DNA of 64,000 nt from NCBI GenBank assembly GCA_001421175.1, contig LJKL01000015.1, positions 62,001-126,000 of the forward strand, given 5' to 3'. The notes under the pieces are model-generated. The model did no database searches and was not told where the DNA came from. It was given only the letters and a program-made list of their open reading frames with translations. Positions 26,129 to 35,818 of this stretch are shown one piece after another. Position 1 is the first letter of the stretch; every line of letters starts with the position of its first letter. Source of the stretch: Methanomassiliicoccales archaeon RumEn M2 (GTDB taxonomy: Archaea; Thermoplasmatota; Thermoplasmata; Methanomassiliicoccales; Methanomethylophilaceae). The position numbers and the translations under genes were made by a program.

Positions 26129-26902
26129 TCAGACCAATGTTCCGGCGAAGACCTGCCAGGCCAGGGCGGTCTTGGCCACCAGGCTCAGGATGATGTAGAA
26201 CCGCTCTCCGTAGAGGTAATCCTTCCACTTCCCGACCTTCTTGTACTGCAGGACCATGTTCACAGCGAATATGTTGAAGAAGAACGCTATGGAGATCATT
26301 ATGCCGTAGACAAAACCGGGAGGGGACCCGCCGGTCACTCCCAGGAAGTACATGAACAGGGCGACCCAGGGGATCAGTCCCGCGAAGCACCCGAATATGA
26401 AGGCGGTCCAATCCGTCTTCTGGGTGTTCTGGTTGTGAAGCTCCATCATGTAGCCGAACAGGTTCATGCATGCGTTCAGGGAGAACAGCAGCATTACGGA
26501 CACGAAGTCGAACATGCCGCAGAGCCACGCTATCACGACGAGCATGAACGATGATGATACCGCATACTCGATCCAGCGGGCCTTGTTGATGTTCATCTTC
26601 AGGTTCTCTACGTACCACTTGTATCCGACGGTCGCTAAGAAGAGGTGGGCTATGGCCGACATCAGCAGGAATATGGCCACCATGGGCCCCAACGGTACGC
26701 TGAAGAACTCCACCGGGGTGCTGGCCCCTACCGGAGGGAACCCGCCGGTGGCATCCAGGAACGATGTGGTGAAGAACATCTTCACATCGTAATTGGCGAT
26801 CACGAGCATTATGGCGGCCTGTATGAAATGGAAGAACCCCATTATCAGGTTGAACCGCCTGAGCTTTTGGTACTTGATATCGTCTGATTCAGAACTTGAC
26901 AT
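26129..26902 (-). CDS. Heliorhodopsin
   Basis: A 257-residue seven-helix membrane protein with strong heliorhodopsin signatures: FNLIMGFFHFIQAAIMLVIA in helix A, ARWIEYAVSSSFM with the counterion Glu112 in helix C, MNLFGYMMELHNQ, then SPPGFVYGI, AVNMVLQYKKVGKWKDYLYGE and the helix G segment SLVAKTALAWQVFAGTL with the retinal-binding Lys244. The family binds retinal, has an inverted topology and does not pump ions; its physiological role is unsettled. No retinal or carotenoid synthesis gene lies in this window. The TATA box is near 26932-26942. The gene is flanked by rrf2 (convergent) and a SemiSWEET gene on the same strand. Confidence 0.95.
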   Translation of the reverse strand: MSSSESDDIKYQKLRRFNLIMGFFHFIQAAIMLVIANYDVKMFFTTSFLDATGGFPPVGASTPVEFFSVPLGPMVAIFLLMSAIAHLFLATVGYKWYVENLKMNINKARWIEYAVSSSFMLVVIAWLCGMFDFVSVMLLFSLNACMNLFGYMMELHNQNTQKTDWTAFIFGCFAGLIPWVALFMYFLGVTGGSPPGFVYGIMISIAFFFNIFAVNMVLQYKKVGKWKDYLYGERFYIILSLVAKTALAWQVFAGTLV

Positions 26903-27101
26903 ATTAATCCGTCTTAGTACGAATTAACGGCGTATATATTCTTTATCTGTGCGGTCTCCCCTCTTCGCCCAGAAGCATATCCGGGCCCGGGAAAAGACCG
27001 TTTTCTCTCCCTCCCTTGGAGGTGCCCGTATGTGACCGTCATCGCCTTTCGGGCAGGATTATCCAAAACTTTATAATCTGTGATATCCCGCATCCTCCGG
27101 A

Positions 27102-27392
27102 TCAGAGGATCGCGGGAGGCACCGCCTTCCCCTTTCTCCTCTCGTACCGGATCTTCAGGATAACCATCCCGGAATTTAGTATCACTGACACCGCGTTCCA
27201 GAGCATTATCGGGATATCCCGGAGGATGATCCCGTATACCAGCCACAGGCTCATTCCTAGAATGAGGACAAGAGGCATCAGTATGGATACGTCCTCCATG
27301 CTCCCGCTGCGATATCCCTTGATGACCTGGGGCACATAGCCCAAGGTGGTGATCAGACCTGCCACTAGCCCGATGACGATGAACTGGTCCAT
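27102..27392 (-). CDS. SemiSWEET / PQ-loop sugar transporter
   Basis: A 96-residue protein with three membrane helices. LVAGLITTLGYVPQVIKGYRSGS contains the PQ motif, followed by SMEDVSILMPLVLILGMSLWLVYG and a third helix IMLWNAVSVILNSGMVILK. This is the SemiSWEET plan; the protein dimerises to move sugars or similar small solutes across the membrane. I chose ATG 27392, which gives the canonical short N-terminus. The SDR gene lies 38 bases upstream on the same strand, so they may be co-transcribed. The substrate is unknown. Confidence 0.88.
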   Translation of the reverse strand: MDQFIVIGLVAGLITTLGYVPQVIKGYRSGSMEDVSILMPLVLILGMSLWLVYGIILRDIPIMLWNAVSVILNSGMVILKIRYERRKGKAVPPAIL

Positions 27393-27430
27393 GAGACGGC
27401 AATACGGTTCCCGATATTGACGCTTTTCGC

Positions 27431-28371
27431 TTATTCCCGTCCCGGTGCCGTGCACTCCCTGAGGCGGGAGGAGAGGTCCAGGCCCGTCATGGTCTCTGAG
27501 AGCTCCCATACCCCGGACGCAAGACCCATGTCCCTTCCCTTCCCGTGAGGCTTCACGATGACGGTCGGGCCCCTGAACTCCATCCAGCCCCCGGGACCGT
27601 ACATCTGCCCTCCTTCGGCATCCGGGTCCAGAGCGGCTCTCAGCGCAGGCATGGCGCCCGCCCCGATATCGTGCATGAAGGGCCTGAGCCACCTCCTCAT
27701 CCTCTCCCTGTTGCGATAGAGCTGCGTATTCACCAATCCCGGATGGCTGGCTATGCTGATCGGGGACTCCGTTCCCAGGGACCTCAGACGGGCATCCATC
27801 TCCCGGGAGAAGAGGAGAGTCGCCAGCTTGCTCTGCTTATATGCCTTCCACGGGCTGTATGAATCCCGGGAGTTTATGTCCCTGAAGTTAATCTTCCCGC
27901 CCCTGTGGACGATGGAGGTCTGGGTCACAAGACGCGATCCCCGTGTTGAGCAAAGCAGCGGAAGGAGATGATACGTGAGAGCGAAATGACCCAGATGGTT
28001 CACTCCCCACTGCAGCTCGAACCCTTTGACGGTGAGGCCGTAAGGAGGGGTCATTATGCCTGCGTTGTTTATGAGGAGATCAAGAGAATCATGCTCCGAT
28101 CTGTACAGATCAGCGAACTCCCATATGGATTCGGGATCAGACAGATCGAGCCTGATTACGGATACCCTGGCATCCGGCACGGATGATCGTATCCCCGCCG
28201 CCACCGATACTGCGCCCTCGGCATCCTTATCGGCTATGACGACCGATGCCCCTTTGATGCACAGGCTTCCGCGATGTACGCTCCGAGCCCGGATGCAGCG
28301 CCGGTCACCACGGCAAGCTTGCCGTCTATTCTCGGTACCTTATCATCCCGCCAATCCCACCTGTCCGCCAT
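27431..28371 (-). CDS. Short-chain dehydrogenase/reductase, frameshifted
   Basis: An SDR of the retinol-dehydrogenase/WW-oxidoreductase-like subgroup. The N-terminus restored from 28371 reads GKLAVVTGAASGLGAYIAEA (NAD(P) glycine motif). NNAGIM, the substrate-site Ser in TQTSIVHRGG and the catalytic YKQSK follow. The frame breaks at 28249-28252, where four C should be five; repair gives ASKGASVVIADKDAEGAVSV. The full length is about 313 aa. It likely reduces or oxidises a hydrophobic alcohol or aldehyde. Retinal-type substrates are common in this subgroup, which is of interest given the nearby heliorhodopsin, but the substrate cannot be read from sequence. Confidence 0.87.
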
Positions 28372-28422
28372 CTTTGACGGAGCGGCGGAAGGATAGATAA
28401 TGATTCTCTGCCGGTTCTATCT

Positions 28423-29416
28423 CTATGCGGCGTGGGGATCGAGCTTCCTGACAAGACCCAGCAGACCTGCGTACTTCTCATGGACCACGAGATCGTCATA
28501 CTCTATAGGACGGCCCATGGGATTCTCCATCATCAGATAATCTGTGTCTGAGCAGCCGGGGAACATCCCCCGTGCAGAAGTACCCCAGGCCTTTGGCGAT
28601 ATCGTATGCTGCGGGGGCATTCGGATCGCAAAGGTTCAGGAGAAGCCTGGATACCTTACGGCCCCGGGACACCTGGCCCTCGTATTCCGATGTGAGCCTC
28701 TCTTCGATGTCATCCCCTATGCGCCTTACCGCCGTGTCTGCGAACTGCAGGCTGTCATCCGCCTCCCCCGAGATATCGGACATGCCTTCCCTGAATATCC
28801 CGCGGGAAACGGCGAACTCCCTTTCCAATCCCATATCCAAGACTATGCTGTTGACCAGATCGGTAACCTCTTCCGGGACGTAGATGATCCTCCGCTCATC
28901 TCTCAGCATCCTTGCCACCAGCGCTATGCTGCCCCTGTGATACTTGCCCAGGGATTCGAACAGGCCTTCGTTGGCGATATTGAAAACGAAACCGCAGCAA
29001 TGATAATCCTGGGCAGCGCAGACCTTCTGCGCGTATACGTGGTGGGTGACGGGCTGCGAGTTCACCGACGTCAGGTCGAGATTCTCCGAGGCGTGATCCA
29101 GCATCTTCCTCGATATCGTGTTCATCAGCGAACGATTACGGTATCTTTTGCAAACTATGCCCATGCACAGCTCCATGGTGCCCGGCATCAGGGCTGAGGA
29201 GGCAAGTGCCACATGGGCGGCTGTGTTGTTCCCGCCGTCGACGGCGACCATTGATATGATCTCGCCTTTCCGGGATGATTCATAGAACTTATCGGCATCA
29301 TAGATCATTCTGTAAGGGTACCTGTCCCCGTACTCATCCCTTATGCAGCGTATGACACCTTCCGCTTCCCCACGCCTCATGAGATGGAAATCGAATTCCG
29401 TATCTTCAACGCTCAT
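28423..29416 (-). CDS. GNAT-like acyltransferase protein, frameshifted
   Basis: A roughly 330-residue protein whose first half looks like a GNAT acetyltransferase (EAEGVIRCIRDEYGDRYPY, then MVAVDGGNN, then MELCMGIVCKRYRNRSLM as the acetyl-CoA-binding region). The middle carries many Cys/His residues (KVCAAQDYHCCGFVF). The end contains GLGYFCTGMFPGC and LVVHEKYAGLLGLVRKLDP. The last 48 residues come from another frame: a five-C run at 28567-28571 has one base too many. Similar bacterial domains are fused to anti-sigma-type modules. I cannot assign a substrate. It stands alone, about 50 bases downstream of nothing on its strand and upstream of the SDR. Confidence 0.6.
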
Positions 29417-29530
29417 CGGATACCACGCCTGCCGGACGGATGTGTCAGCGTCCGCTGGCGCTTCCGTCGGAACGGAATGACGTTCTTGTTCTTTAAGCGT
29501 TAGACCTGCGATGCTCTGCTACGGGCATGC

Positions 29531-31335
29531 TCAGGCCTCCTCCCCGTACTCGAACTGGCTGTTGTACAGTTCTTTGTATTCTCCGCCGCGTGCAAGCAGC
29601 TCGTCATGGGTCCCCTGCTCGACTATATTGCCGTCCTTCATCAGCAATATCAGATCAGAGTTCCTGATCGTGGAGAGACGGTGCGCGATCACGAAGGATG
29701 TGCGCCCTTCCGTCATGGAGTCCATTGCCCTCTGGATTATCCTCTCCGTCCTCGTATCCACGGAGCTGGTAGCCTCATCCAGGATCAGCATGGGAGCATT
29801 CTCCACCATCGCCCGGCGATGGTTATCTGCTGCCTCTGTCCCACCGAGAGGGACGACGTATTGTCAAGCATCGTATCGTACCCGTCCGGCAACGTTCTTA
29901 TGAAATGGTCCACTCCGACGGCCGTGCAGGCTCTGATTATCTCATCCTCGGTGGCATCCTTCTTCGAATAGACGATGTTCTCCCTGACGGTGCCTTCGAA
30001 TATCCAGGTATCCTGCAGCACCATGCAGAACAGATCGTGCACATCGCTGCGCTTCATATCCTTTATCGAAACGCCGTCTATGAGGATGTCGCCTCTGTCG
30101 GTCTCGTAGAATCTCATTAGCAGGTTCACCATGGTCGTCTTCCCCGCCCCCGTGGGCCCGACTATGGCTATCTTCTGGCCCGGTTTGACTTCGGCCGAGA
30201 ATCCGCGGATGACCTCTTTGCCCGGGACGTAGCTGAAATGCACATCCCTGAATTCCACATGTCCCTTCACCTTCCCGATCCTGCGGGTAACGTCCCTTTC
30301 CTCGGGAAGCTCCTCCTCCCCGATGAATTCGAAGACCCTTTCCGCCGCGGCGGCCACGGACTGCATCCCCGTGAAGGCCTGTGCCAGTTGCGACAGCGGC
30401 TGGGTGAACAGACGGACGTAGATCATGAAGGCGACTATCACGCCGATCGTGATCTGTCCGCTTATGACCATGGTCGCCCCGACTATGCACACCATCACAT
30501 ACCCGAAGTTGCCGATGAAGTTCATCAGCGGCATCATGAGGCCTGACAGGAACTGGGACATGAAGGCGCTGCCCGCCAACCCTTCGTTTATGGAATCGAA
30601 CCTCTTCGCGGCCTCCTTCTGCCCGTTGTACACTTTGACGACGTCGTGTGAGGAGTAGATCTCGGCCACATGGCCGTTCATCTTGCCGAGATACTCCTGT
30701 TGGGTGCCGAAATGCTTCTGGGAAAGGTTGACTATGAAGAACATCAGAGCGAAACCGGCTACGCATGAGAGAACGGTGACGACCATCATCACTGCGTTCG
30801 TATAGGCCATCATCACCAGGGAGCCCAGGAGCATCGTCACCGATGTTATCAGGGTTCCCACGCTCTGATTCATCGATTGGCCCAGCGTATCCACGTCGTT
30901 GGTGGCGCGGCTCAGGATGTCCCCCTTGCTGGATCTGTCGAAGTAGCTCAGGGGCAGACGGTTTATCTTCTTAGAGATGTCAGTACGGAGCCTCGATGCC
31001 GTCCTCTGGGACACTGTGGCGAGGATGTAGTTCTGAAGGAACGACAGGACCGCGCTGGCAGCGTATATCGCGATCAGGAAGTAGCCTATCTCCCAGACAG
31101 CGGCCATGTCCACATTGCCTGAGATCAGGCCGGCGCTTATCAGGTCGGTTATGTCCCTGAGCTTGTTCGGCCCTATCAATATGAAAACGGTGCCGACGAA
31201 CGCGAACATTATCGCTATCCATACCGCGATCCTGTATCCTCCCATGTAGGACAGCAGCTTCTTCCACGCCTCGCCGAAGGCTCTGGGCTTCTCTGCCGGC
31301 GCTTCGCTTCTGCCCGGAGGGCCTCCGTGCCTCAT
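29531..31335 (-). CDS. ABC multidrug-type exporter half-transporter, frameshifted
   Basis: A fused membrane-ATPase half-transporter of the multidrug/lipid export type. Six helices lie in the first 330 residues. The ATPase has Walker [10 protein letters not shown], the signature LSVGQRQQ, Walker [13 protein letters not shown] and the H-loop [12 protein letters not shown]. The frame breaks just after the signature at 29811-29815: one missing base (GCCGGGCG for GCCCGGGCG) hides [12 protein letters not shown]. Repaired length is about 601 aa. Its start overlaps the stop of the first ABC gene, so the two form a heterodimer and are translated together. Substrate unknown. Confidence 0.92.
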
Positions 31336-33083
31336 CTCGCCAACTCCTCTTCCGACAGCTGGGACAGTGCGATGTTCCTGTACACTTCGCAGCTCCTCAG
31401 CAGATCGTCGTGCCTTCCCGCTCCCGCTACGCGACCTTCTTCCAGGACGATTATCGTATCGGCTTCCATTATGGTGCCTATCCTCTGTGCCACGATCAGA
31501 CTGGTGACCCCCGAGGTCTCCTTCCTCAGAGCGTCCCTCAGGACACGGTCGGTCTTATAATCCAGGGCGGAGAAGGAATCGTCGAAGATATAGAACTCCG
31601 GCCTCCTGCATATGGCCCGTGCGATGGAGAGGCGCTGCTTCTGTCCTCCCGAAAGATTCGTGCCGCTCTCCGATACCGCGCCTTCGTATCCTCCCTCCAT
31701 TTTCTCCACGAAATCGGTGCCCTGTGCGATGGCCACGGCTTTCTTCACGTCGTCTATCGTGCGGCTGTCGCTGGTATCCCCGTAATTGACATTGCTGTAC
31801 ACTGTACCGGAGAACAGGGTCGCCTTCTGCGGCACATAGCCTATCTTCCCGTGAAGCGCTTCCAGCTCGTAGTCGCGTACGTCCACGCCGTCCACGAGTA
31901 TCTGCCCGTCCGTCACGTCGTAGAAGCGAGGAACGAGGTTTATCAGCGTGCTCTTGCCGCTCCCCGTGGATCCGATGAAGGCCACTGTCTCCCCCTTCCC
32001 GGCCCTGAAGCTGACGTTCTCAAGGACGCTCTCCGCTGCCCCCGGGTATCTGAAGGATACGTTCCTGAACTCTATCTCGCCCTCCTTCCCCTTGGGGGAT
32101 TCCTTCACTGTGCCGCTCTTGACAGATGGCTCTGTGTCGATGACCTCCTCGATGCGCCTGGCGGCCACTCCCGCGCGGGGGATGATCATGAAGATGAAGA
32201 CCATCATCATGAATGCCATGACCACCTGCATGGCATAGGATGAGAAGACGATCATGTCGGAGAACATCTCCAACCTGAGATCGGGACCGGAAGCGGCGGA
32301 TATCAGTATCGCACCGATTATGTATATCGACAGAGAGAGCAGGCTCATTACCGTAGTCACCACCGGCGGCATGACCGCCATGACACGGCTGGTGAATAGA
32401 TTCGTGGAGGTCAGCTCCTCATTGGCCTTCTCGAACTTGGCCTCCTGGTAGCTCTCGGCGTTGTATGCCCTGACAACTCTGACTCCGGTGAGCCCTTCTC
32501 CCGTTATGCGGTTGACGTTGTCCGTCAGCCTCTGTATCATCTTGAAGCGCGGCACCACGAGATACAGAACCATCGTTATGGAGAGCATCAGAACGGCGAC
32601 TGCCACGGCCGTCGCCAGAGTCCAGTGCATATCCTTGTCGGCGATCTTCACGATCGCCCATATGGCCATGACAGGCGCCCTTATGACGACCTGCATTCCC
32701 ATGGCGAAGGCCATCTGGACCTGGGTCACATCATTCGTGGAACGCGTGATGAGGCTGGCCAGAGAGAATCTCCCCGTCTCCGCTCTGGAGAAGGCACCCA
32801 CCTTGTCGAACTGCATCTTGCGGAGACGCTTCGAAAGCGAAGCGGCTATGTATGCTGCCACGGCCCCCACCATTATCGCGGCCAGAAGGCTGCCGAATGC
32901 CGCGGCGACCATGGGCCATCCCTGATCCATGACCTGCTCCACGGTCCCGCCCGTGGTCAGCAGCATTGTGATCTGGGACATGTATCCCGGGATCTCCAGC
33001 TCAAGATAGACCTGCAGGCATATCAGCACGAAGCATATCCCGACAAGGGACCATTCCTTACGGTTCACATACTTGAATATCAA
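31332..33083 (-). CDS. ABC multidrug-type exporter half-transporter
   Basis: About 583 aa with an N-terminal six-helix domain (LVGICFVLICLQVYLEL onward) and a C-terminal ATPase: Walker A GSTGSGKST, signature NLSGGQKQR, then FYIFDDSFSALD, where the Walker B catalytic residue is Asp instead of Glu. This usually marks a degenerate site in a heterodimeric exporter. The H-loop region VAQRIGTI also lacks the His. I chose the TTG at 33083, which overlaps the MarR stop (TTGA), because upstream residues do not resemble the family. The partner at 29531 has the consensus Glu and His, so the pair has one active and one degenerate ATP site. Confidence 0.92.
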   Translation of the reverse strand: MIFKYVNRKEWSLVGICFVLICLQVYLELEIPGYMSQITMLLTTGGTVEQVMDQGWPMVAAAFGSLLAAIMVGAVAAYIAASLSKRLRKMQFDKVGAFSRAETGRFSLASLITRSTNDVTQVQMAFAMGMQVVIRAPVMAIWAIVKIADKDMHWTLATAVAVAVLMLSITMVLYLVVPRFKMIQRLTDNVNRITGEGLTGVRVVRAYNAESYQEAKFEKANEELTSTNLFTSRVMAVMPPVVTTVMSLLSLSIYIIGAILISAASGPDLRLEMFSDMIVFSSYAMQVVMAFMMMVFIFMIIPRAGVAARRIEEVIDTEPSVKSGTVKESPKGKEGEIEFRNVSFRYPGAAESVLENVSFRAGKGETVAFIGSTGSGKSTLINLVPRFYDVTDGQILVDGVDVRDYELEALHGKIGYVPQKATLFSGTVYSNVNYGDTSDSRTIDDVKKAVAIAQGTDFVEKMEGGYEGAVSESGTNLSGGQKQRLSIARAICRRPEFYIFDDSFSALDYKTDRVLRDALRKETSGVTSLIVAQRIGTIMEADTIIVLEEGRVAGAGRHDDLLRSCEVYRNIALSQLSEEELAR

Positions 33084-33508
33084 TTCCCGGCCTCCTCGTT
33101 CAATCTCGCCTTTATCTTGGCGCATGCGGACTCGAAGGCCCTCTGCTCTTCTTCCGTCAGATCGCAGAGGAGGGCATCCCATATCTCACTGAACGTCTCC
33201 TCGATCCTTTCCACGGCATTATCCCCTTCTCCGGTGAGCACCAGGCTGTAGCGCCTCGCATCCGCGCTCTCGTTCCTTACCAATCCCATATCGATCAGGG
33301 TGCCTACCGTACGGGTGGTGATCGACTTGTCCACCATCAGGTGCGCTGCTATCTCTTTCAAGGATGCGCCGGGATTCCGGGCTATCGCCAGCAGATAGGG
33401 CCCCTGGGAGCCCTGCAGTCCCAAGGACTCGAGACGGGCAGTCATCCTGCTGTCCAGATATTGCTTTATGACTCTGGGTGCGATATGCTGATCGGTTATC
33501 CTTCTCAC
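33080..33508 (-). CDS. MarR-family transcriptional regulator
   Basis: About 142 aa, a winged-helix MarR regulator. PYLLAIARNPGASLKEIAAHLMVDKSITTRTVGTLIDMGLV is the DNA-binding domain, and RRYSLVLTGEGDNAVERIEETF covers the wing and dimer helix. I chose the GTG at 33508 because the TATA box at 33531-33540 lies 25-27 bases upstream, so the mRNA is leaderless; the upstream frame extension would include promoter DNA. It is the first gene of a three-gene operon with two ABC exporter genes. A perfect palindrome between TATA and start suggests it represses itself and the exporter until a ligand binds. Confidence 0.9.
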   Translation of the reverse strand: MRRITDQHIAPRVIKQYLDSRMTARLESLGLQGSQGPYLLAIARNPGASLKEIAAHLMVDKSITTRTVGTLIDMGLVRNESADARRYSLVLTGEGDNAVERIEETFSEIWDALLCDLTEEEQRAFESACAKIKARLNEEAGN

Positions 33509-33512
33509 AAAT

Positions 33513-33528
33513 GGTTGACAAGTCAACC
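33513..33528. promoter_or_regulatory. Palindromic operator, probable MarR binding site
   Basis: GGTTGAC-AA-GTCAACC is a perfect seven-base inverted repeat with a two-base spacer. It lies between the MarR TATA box (33531-33540) and the leaderless GTG start, covering the predicted transcription start. This is the expected position for an autorepressor site. Confidence 0.7.
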
Positions 33529-33666
33529 TTGTATTTAACACAAGCGTCTTGCCCCGTTCTCCCGATGGGTGCGGTTGTCATCTATTTAAGGTTTGGATAT
33601 ATATTCCATCCATCAGGATGTGCGGAATGGCTTTGCCTGAAGCATATCCGTAAAGGAAGTGCGGTT

Positions 33667-35818
33667 TTGATTCAGGTAGCCATTTACGGAAAGGGCGGGA
33701 TAGGGAAATCCACTGTATCCGCCAACATCTCATACCTCCTGGCGGGGCTTGGGGAGAAGGTCTTGCAGATAGGGTGCGACCCCAAGCACGATTCCACAAG
33801 ACTTCTCCTTGACGGCAAGGAGCAGACCACCGTGCTCGATTACATACGGAGGACACCGCCCTACGACAGGCATCTGGAGGATATCGTCCTGGACGGCGTC
33901 AGGGGCGTCAAATGCGTGGAGGCGGGAGGGCCCGAACCGGGCATAGGATGCGCCGGAAGAGGCATCCTGAGCACTTTCGACACCCTGAAGAACCTCGGGA
34001 TCGACGAGATGGACCTGAGCGTGAAGCTCTATGATGTGCTGGGTGATGTTGTCTGCGGCGGATTCGCCGTTCCTCTGAGGAACGAGTATGCCGACGGCGT
34101 GTATCTGGTTACGTCGGGGGAGTTCATGTCGGTATACGCGGCGAACAACATACTGAAAGGGATAAGGAACTTCGATAAGGGCATCCCCAGAGTGGCGGGC
34201 ATAATACTCAACTGCCGGGGGGATGGAGAATGAGTATGATATCGTGGAGAGGTTCGCGGATGCTGTCGGACTGCCGATAGTCGCCCGCATACCCAGAAGC
34301 GAGCTCTTCGCCCGGGCCGAGTCCGAAGGGCGGACGATAGCCGAGCTGTTCCCCGGGTCGGATGCGGCTAAGGAGTTCGAGAAGGTTGCGACACACGTGC
34401 TTAGCATCAAGAAGAACAGGTCCGAGCTCCGGGAATCGAGACCGCTTAACGACGAGCAGATGGGCATGATCGCCAAAGGGGAGAGGATAACCGGGGAGCC
34501 GGGAGCGGATGATACTGAAAAGGGAACATGCCGAGTGTGCATGAGGAAACCCCTCGTAAGGAAGGCGACCACCGAGAACAGGATACTGTCATCATGCGCC
34601 ACGGCCGGGGCAGTCTACGGGTGCCTGTCCGTTTCCGACGCGGTCACTATACTGCACGGGCCCAGGAGCTGTGCGCACATCATGTCCGCATTGAAGGGCA
34701 TAGCGGAAGTGAAAAGAGGATACGGCACCGATCTGCAATCGGTCAGGATCCATTCCACGGAGATGGATGACACCGTATCCGTCTTCGGAGGCGCCGGAAC
34801 CCTGGAGCAGAGGATCCGCGACCTGATACTGGAAGGCCGCAAGAATTTCTTCATCGTGACGTCATGCGTCTCCGGCATAATCGGCGATAACGCCATAGAT
34901 GTGGTCAACGCCATAAGCAACGAGCACCCGGAGATCTATTTCAGGGTCATCGAAGCGGACGGCAATATAACCGGGGACATGGGAACGGGATATGTCGCTT
35001 CGGCGGATGCCATGCTGGATGCCGTCGACGGGTCTGTGTCCCCGGAAGATATGACGGTCAACACCATCGCGGAAAGATATCTGTTCAGACGGGGACGGGA
35101 CCCCGACGGGGGCACCAGGGCCCTCTTCTCCGCATTGGGAATACGCATGAACTGCAGATTCATGTACGAAACGACCCTGGAATCCATAAAGAACATCAGG
35201 CTCGGGAAGATGACCTTCGCAGCCGGCGATGATGCGGAATCTAAGAGGATATCACGATTGGTAGAGTCCAAAGCGGGCATATCCGTTGAGAAGGGGACTC
35301 TTCCCGTAGGGCTCAAAGGCTACAAGGCATTCCATAAGAAGATGGGCGAAGCCTTCGGTATCGGCGATGTCGCCGAAGAAGTATGCCTGCGCGGAGAGAG
35401 GAGATACCTCTCCGAGATAGGACGATTGAGGAAGAGAACGGAGGGAAAACGCGCCATCATAGAGGACAGATTCACTGCGGACATAGACTGGCTCTTGGAG
35501 CTGCTGTCCGATCTCGGGATCGAGGTCATAAAGATAGGAATGGGGCCCCGGCATGAATGGAAGGAGCATCCTGAGTCCCGCTACGGTGAGATGGGCATAC
35601 CTTTCGCCGAGAACTACAGCATCGGGGATCTGAACTCGGACATCAGGGAATTGGAACCGGACCTTGTTCTCACGGACAGCGGCCTCACGTCTCTCGATGT
35701 CAGGGCGACGGGCTATATCAGGCCGGATGTGGGCATCGAGGGCGTATTGGAATTCGGACGGAGGCTTGCCAATCTCATGTCCGTGCCTGTGATAGAGGGA
35801 TGGAGGCGGTACGCATGA
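33667..35818 (+). CDS. Nitrogenase-like reductase, NifH-NifD in one frame, frameshifted
   Basis: The N-terminal half is NifH-like: Walker A GKGGIGKST, GCDPKHDST, and the cluster cysteines Cys95 (GIGCAGRG) and Cys130 (DVVCGGF). A six-G run at 34217-34222 shifts the frame; with five G the frame continues through the NifH C-terminus into a NifD-like domain from about residue 292. That part has SSCATAGAVYGC, LHGPRSC and VTSCVSGIIGDN, the P-cluster-type cysteines. Repaired length is about 716 aa. The start is TTG 33667 with GGAAG upstream. A CRVC motif sits at the junction. No FeMo-cofactor Cys/His pair is evident, so dinitrogen reduction is unlikely. Whether H and D are truly fused is uncertain because this region has indel errors. 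Confidence 0.85.
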
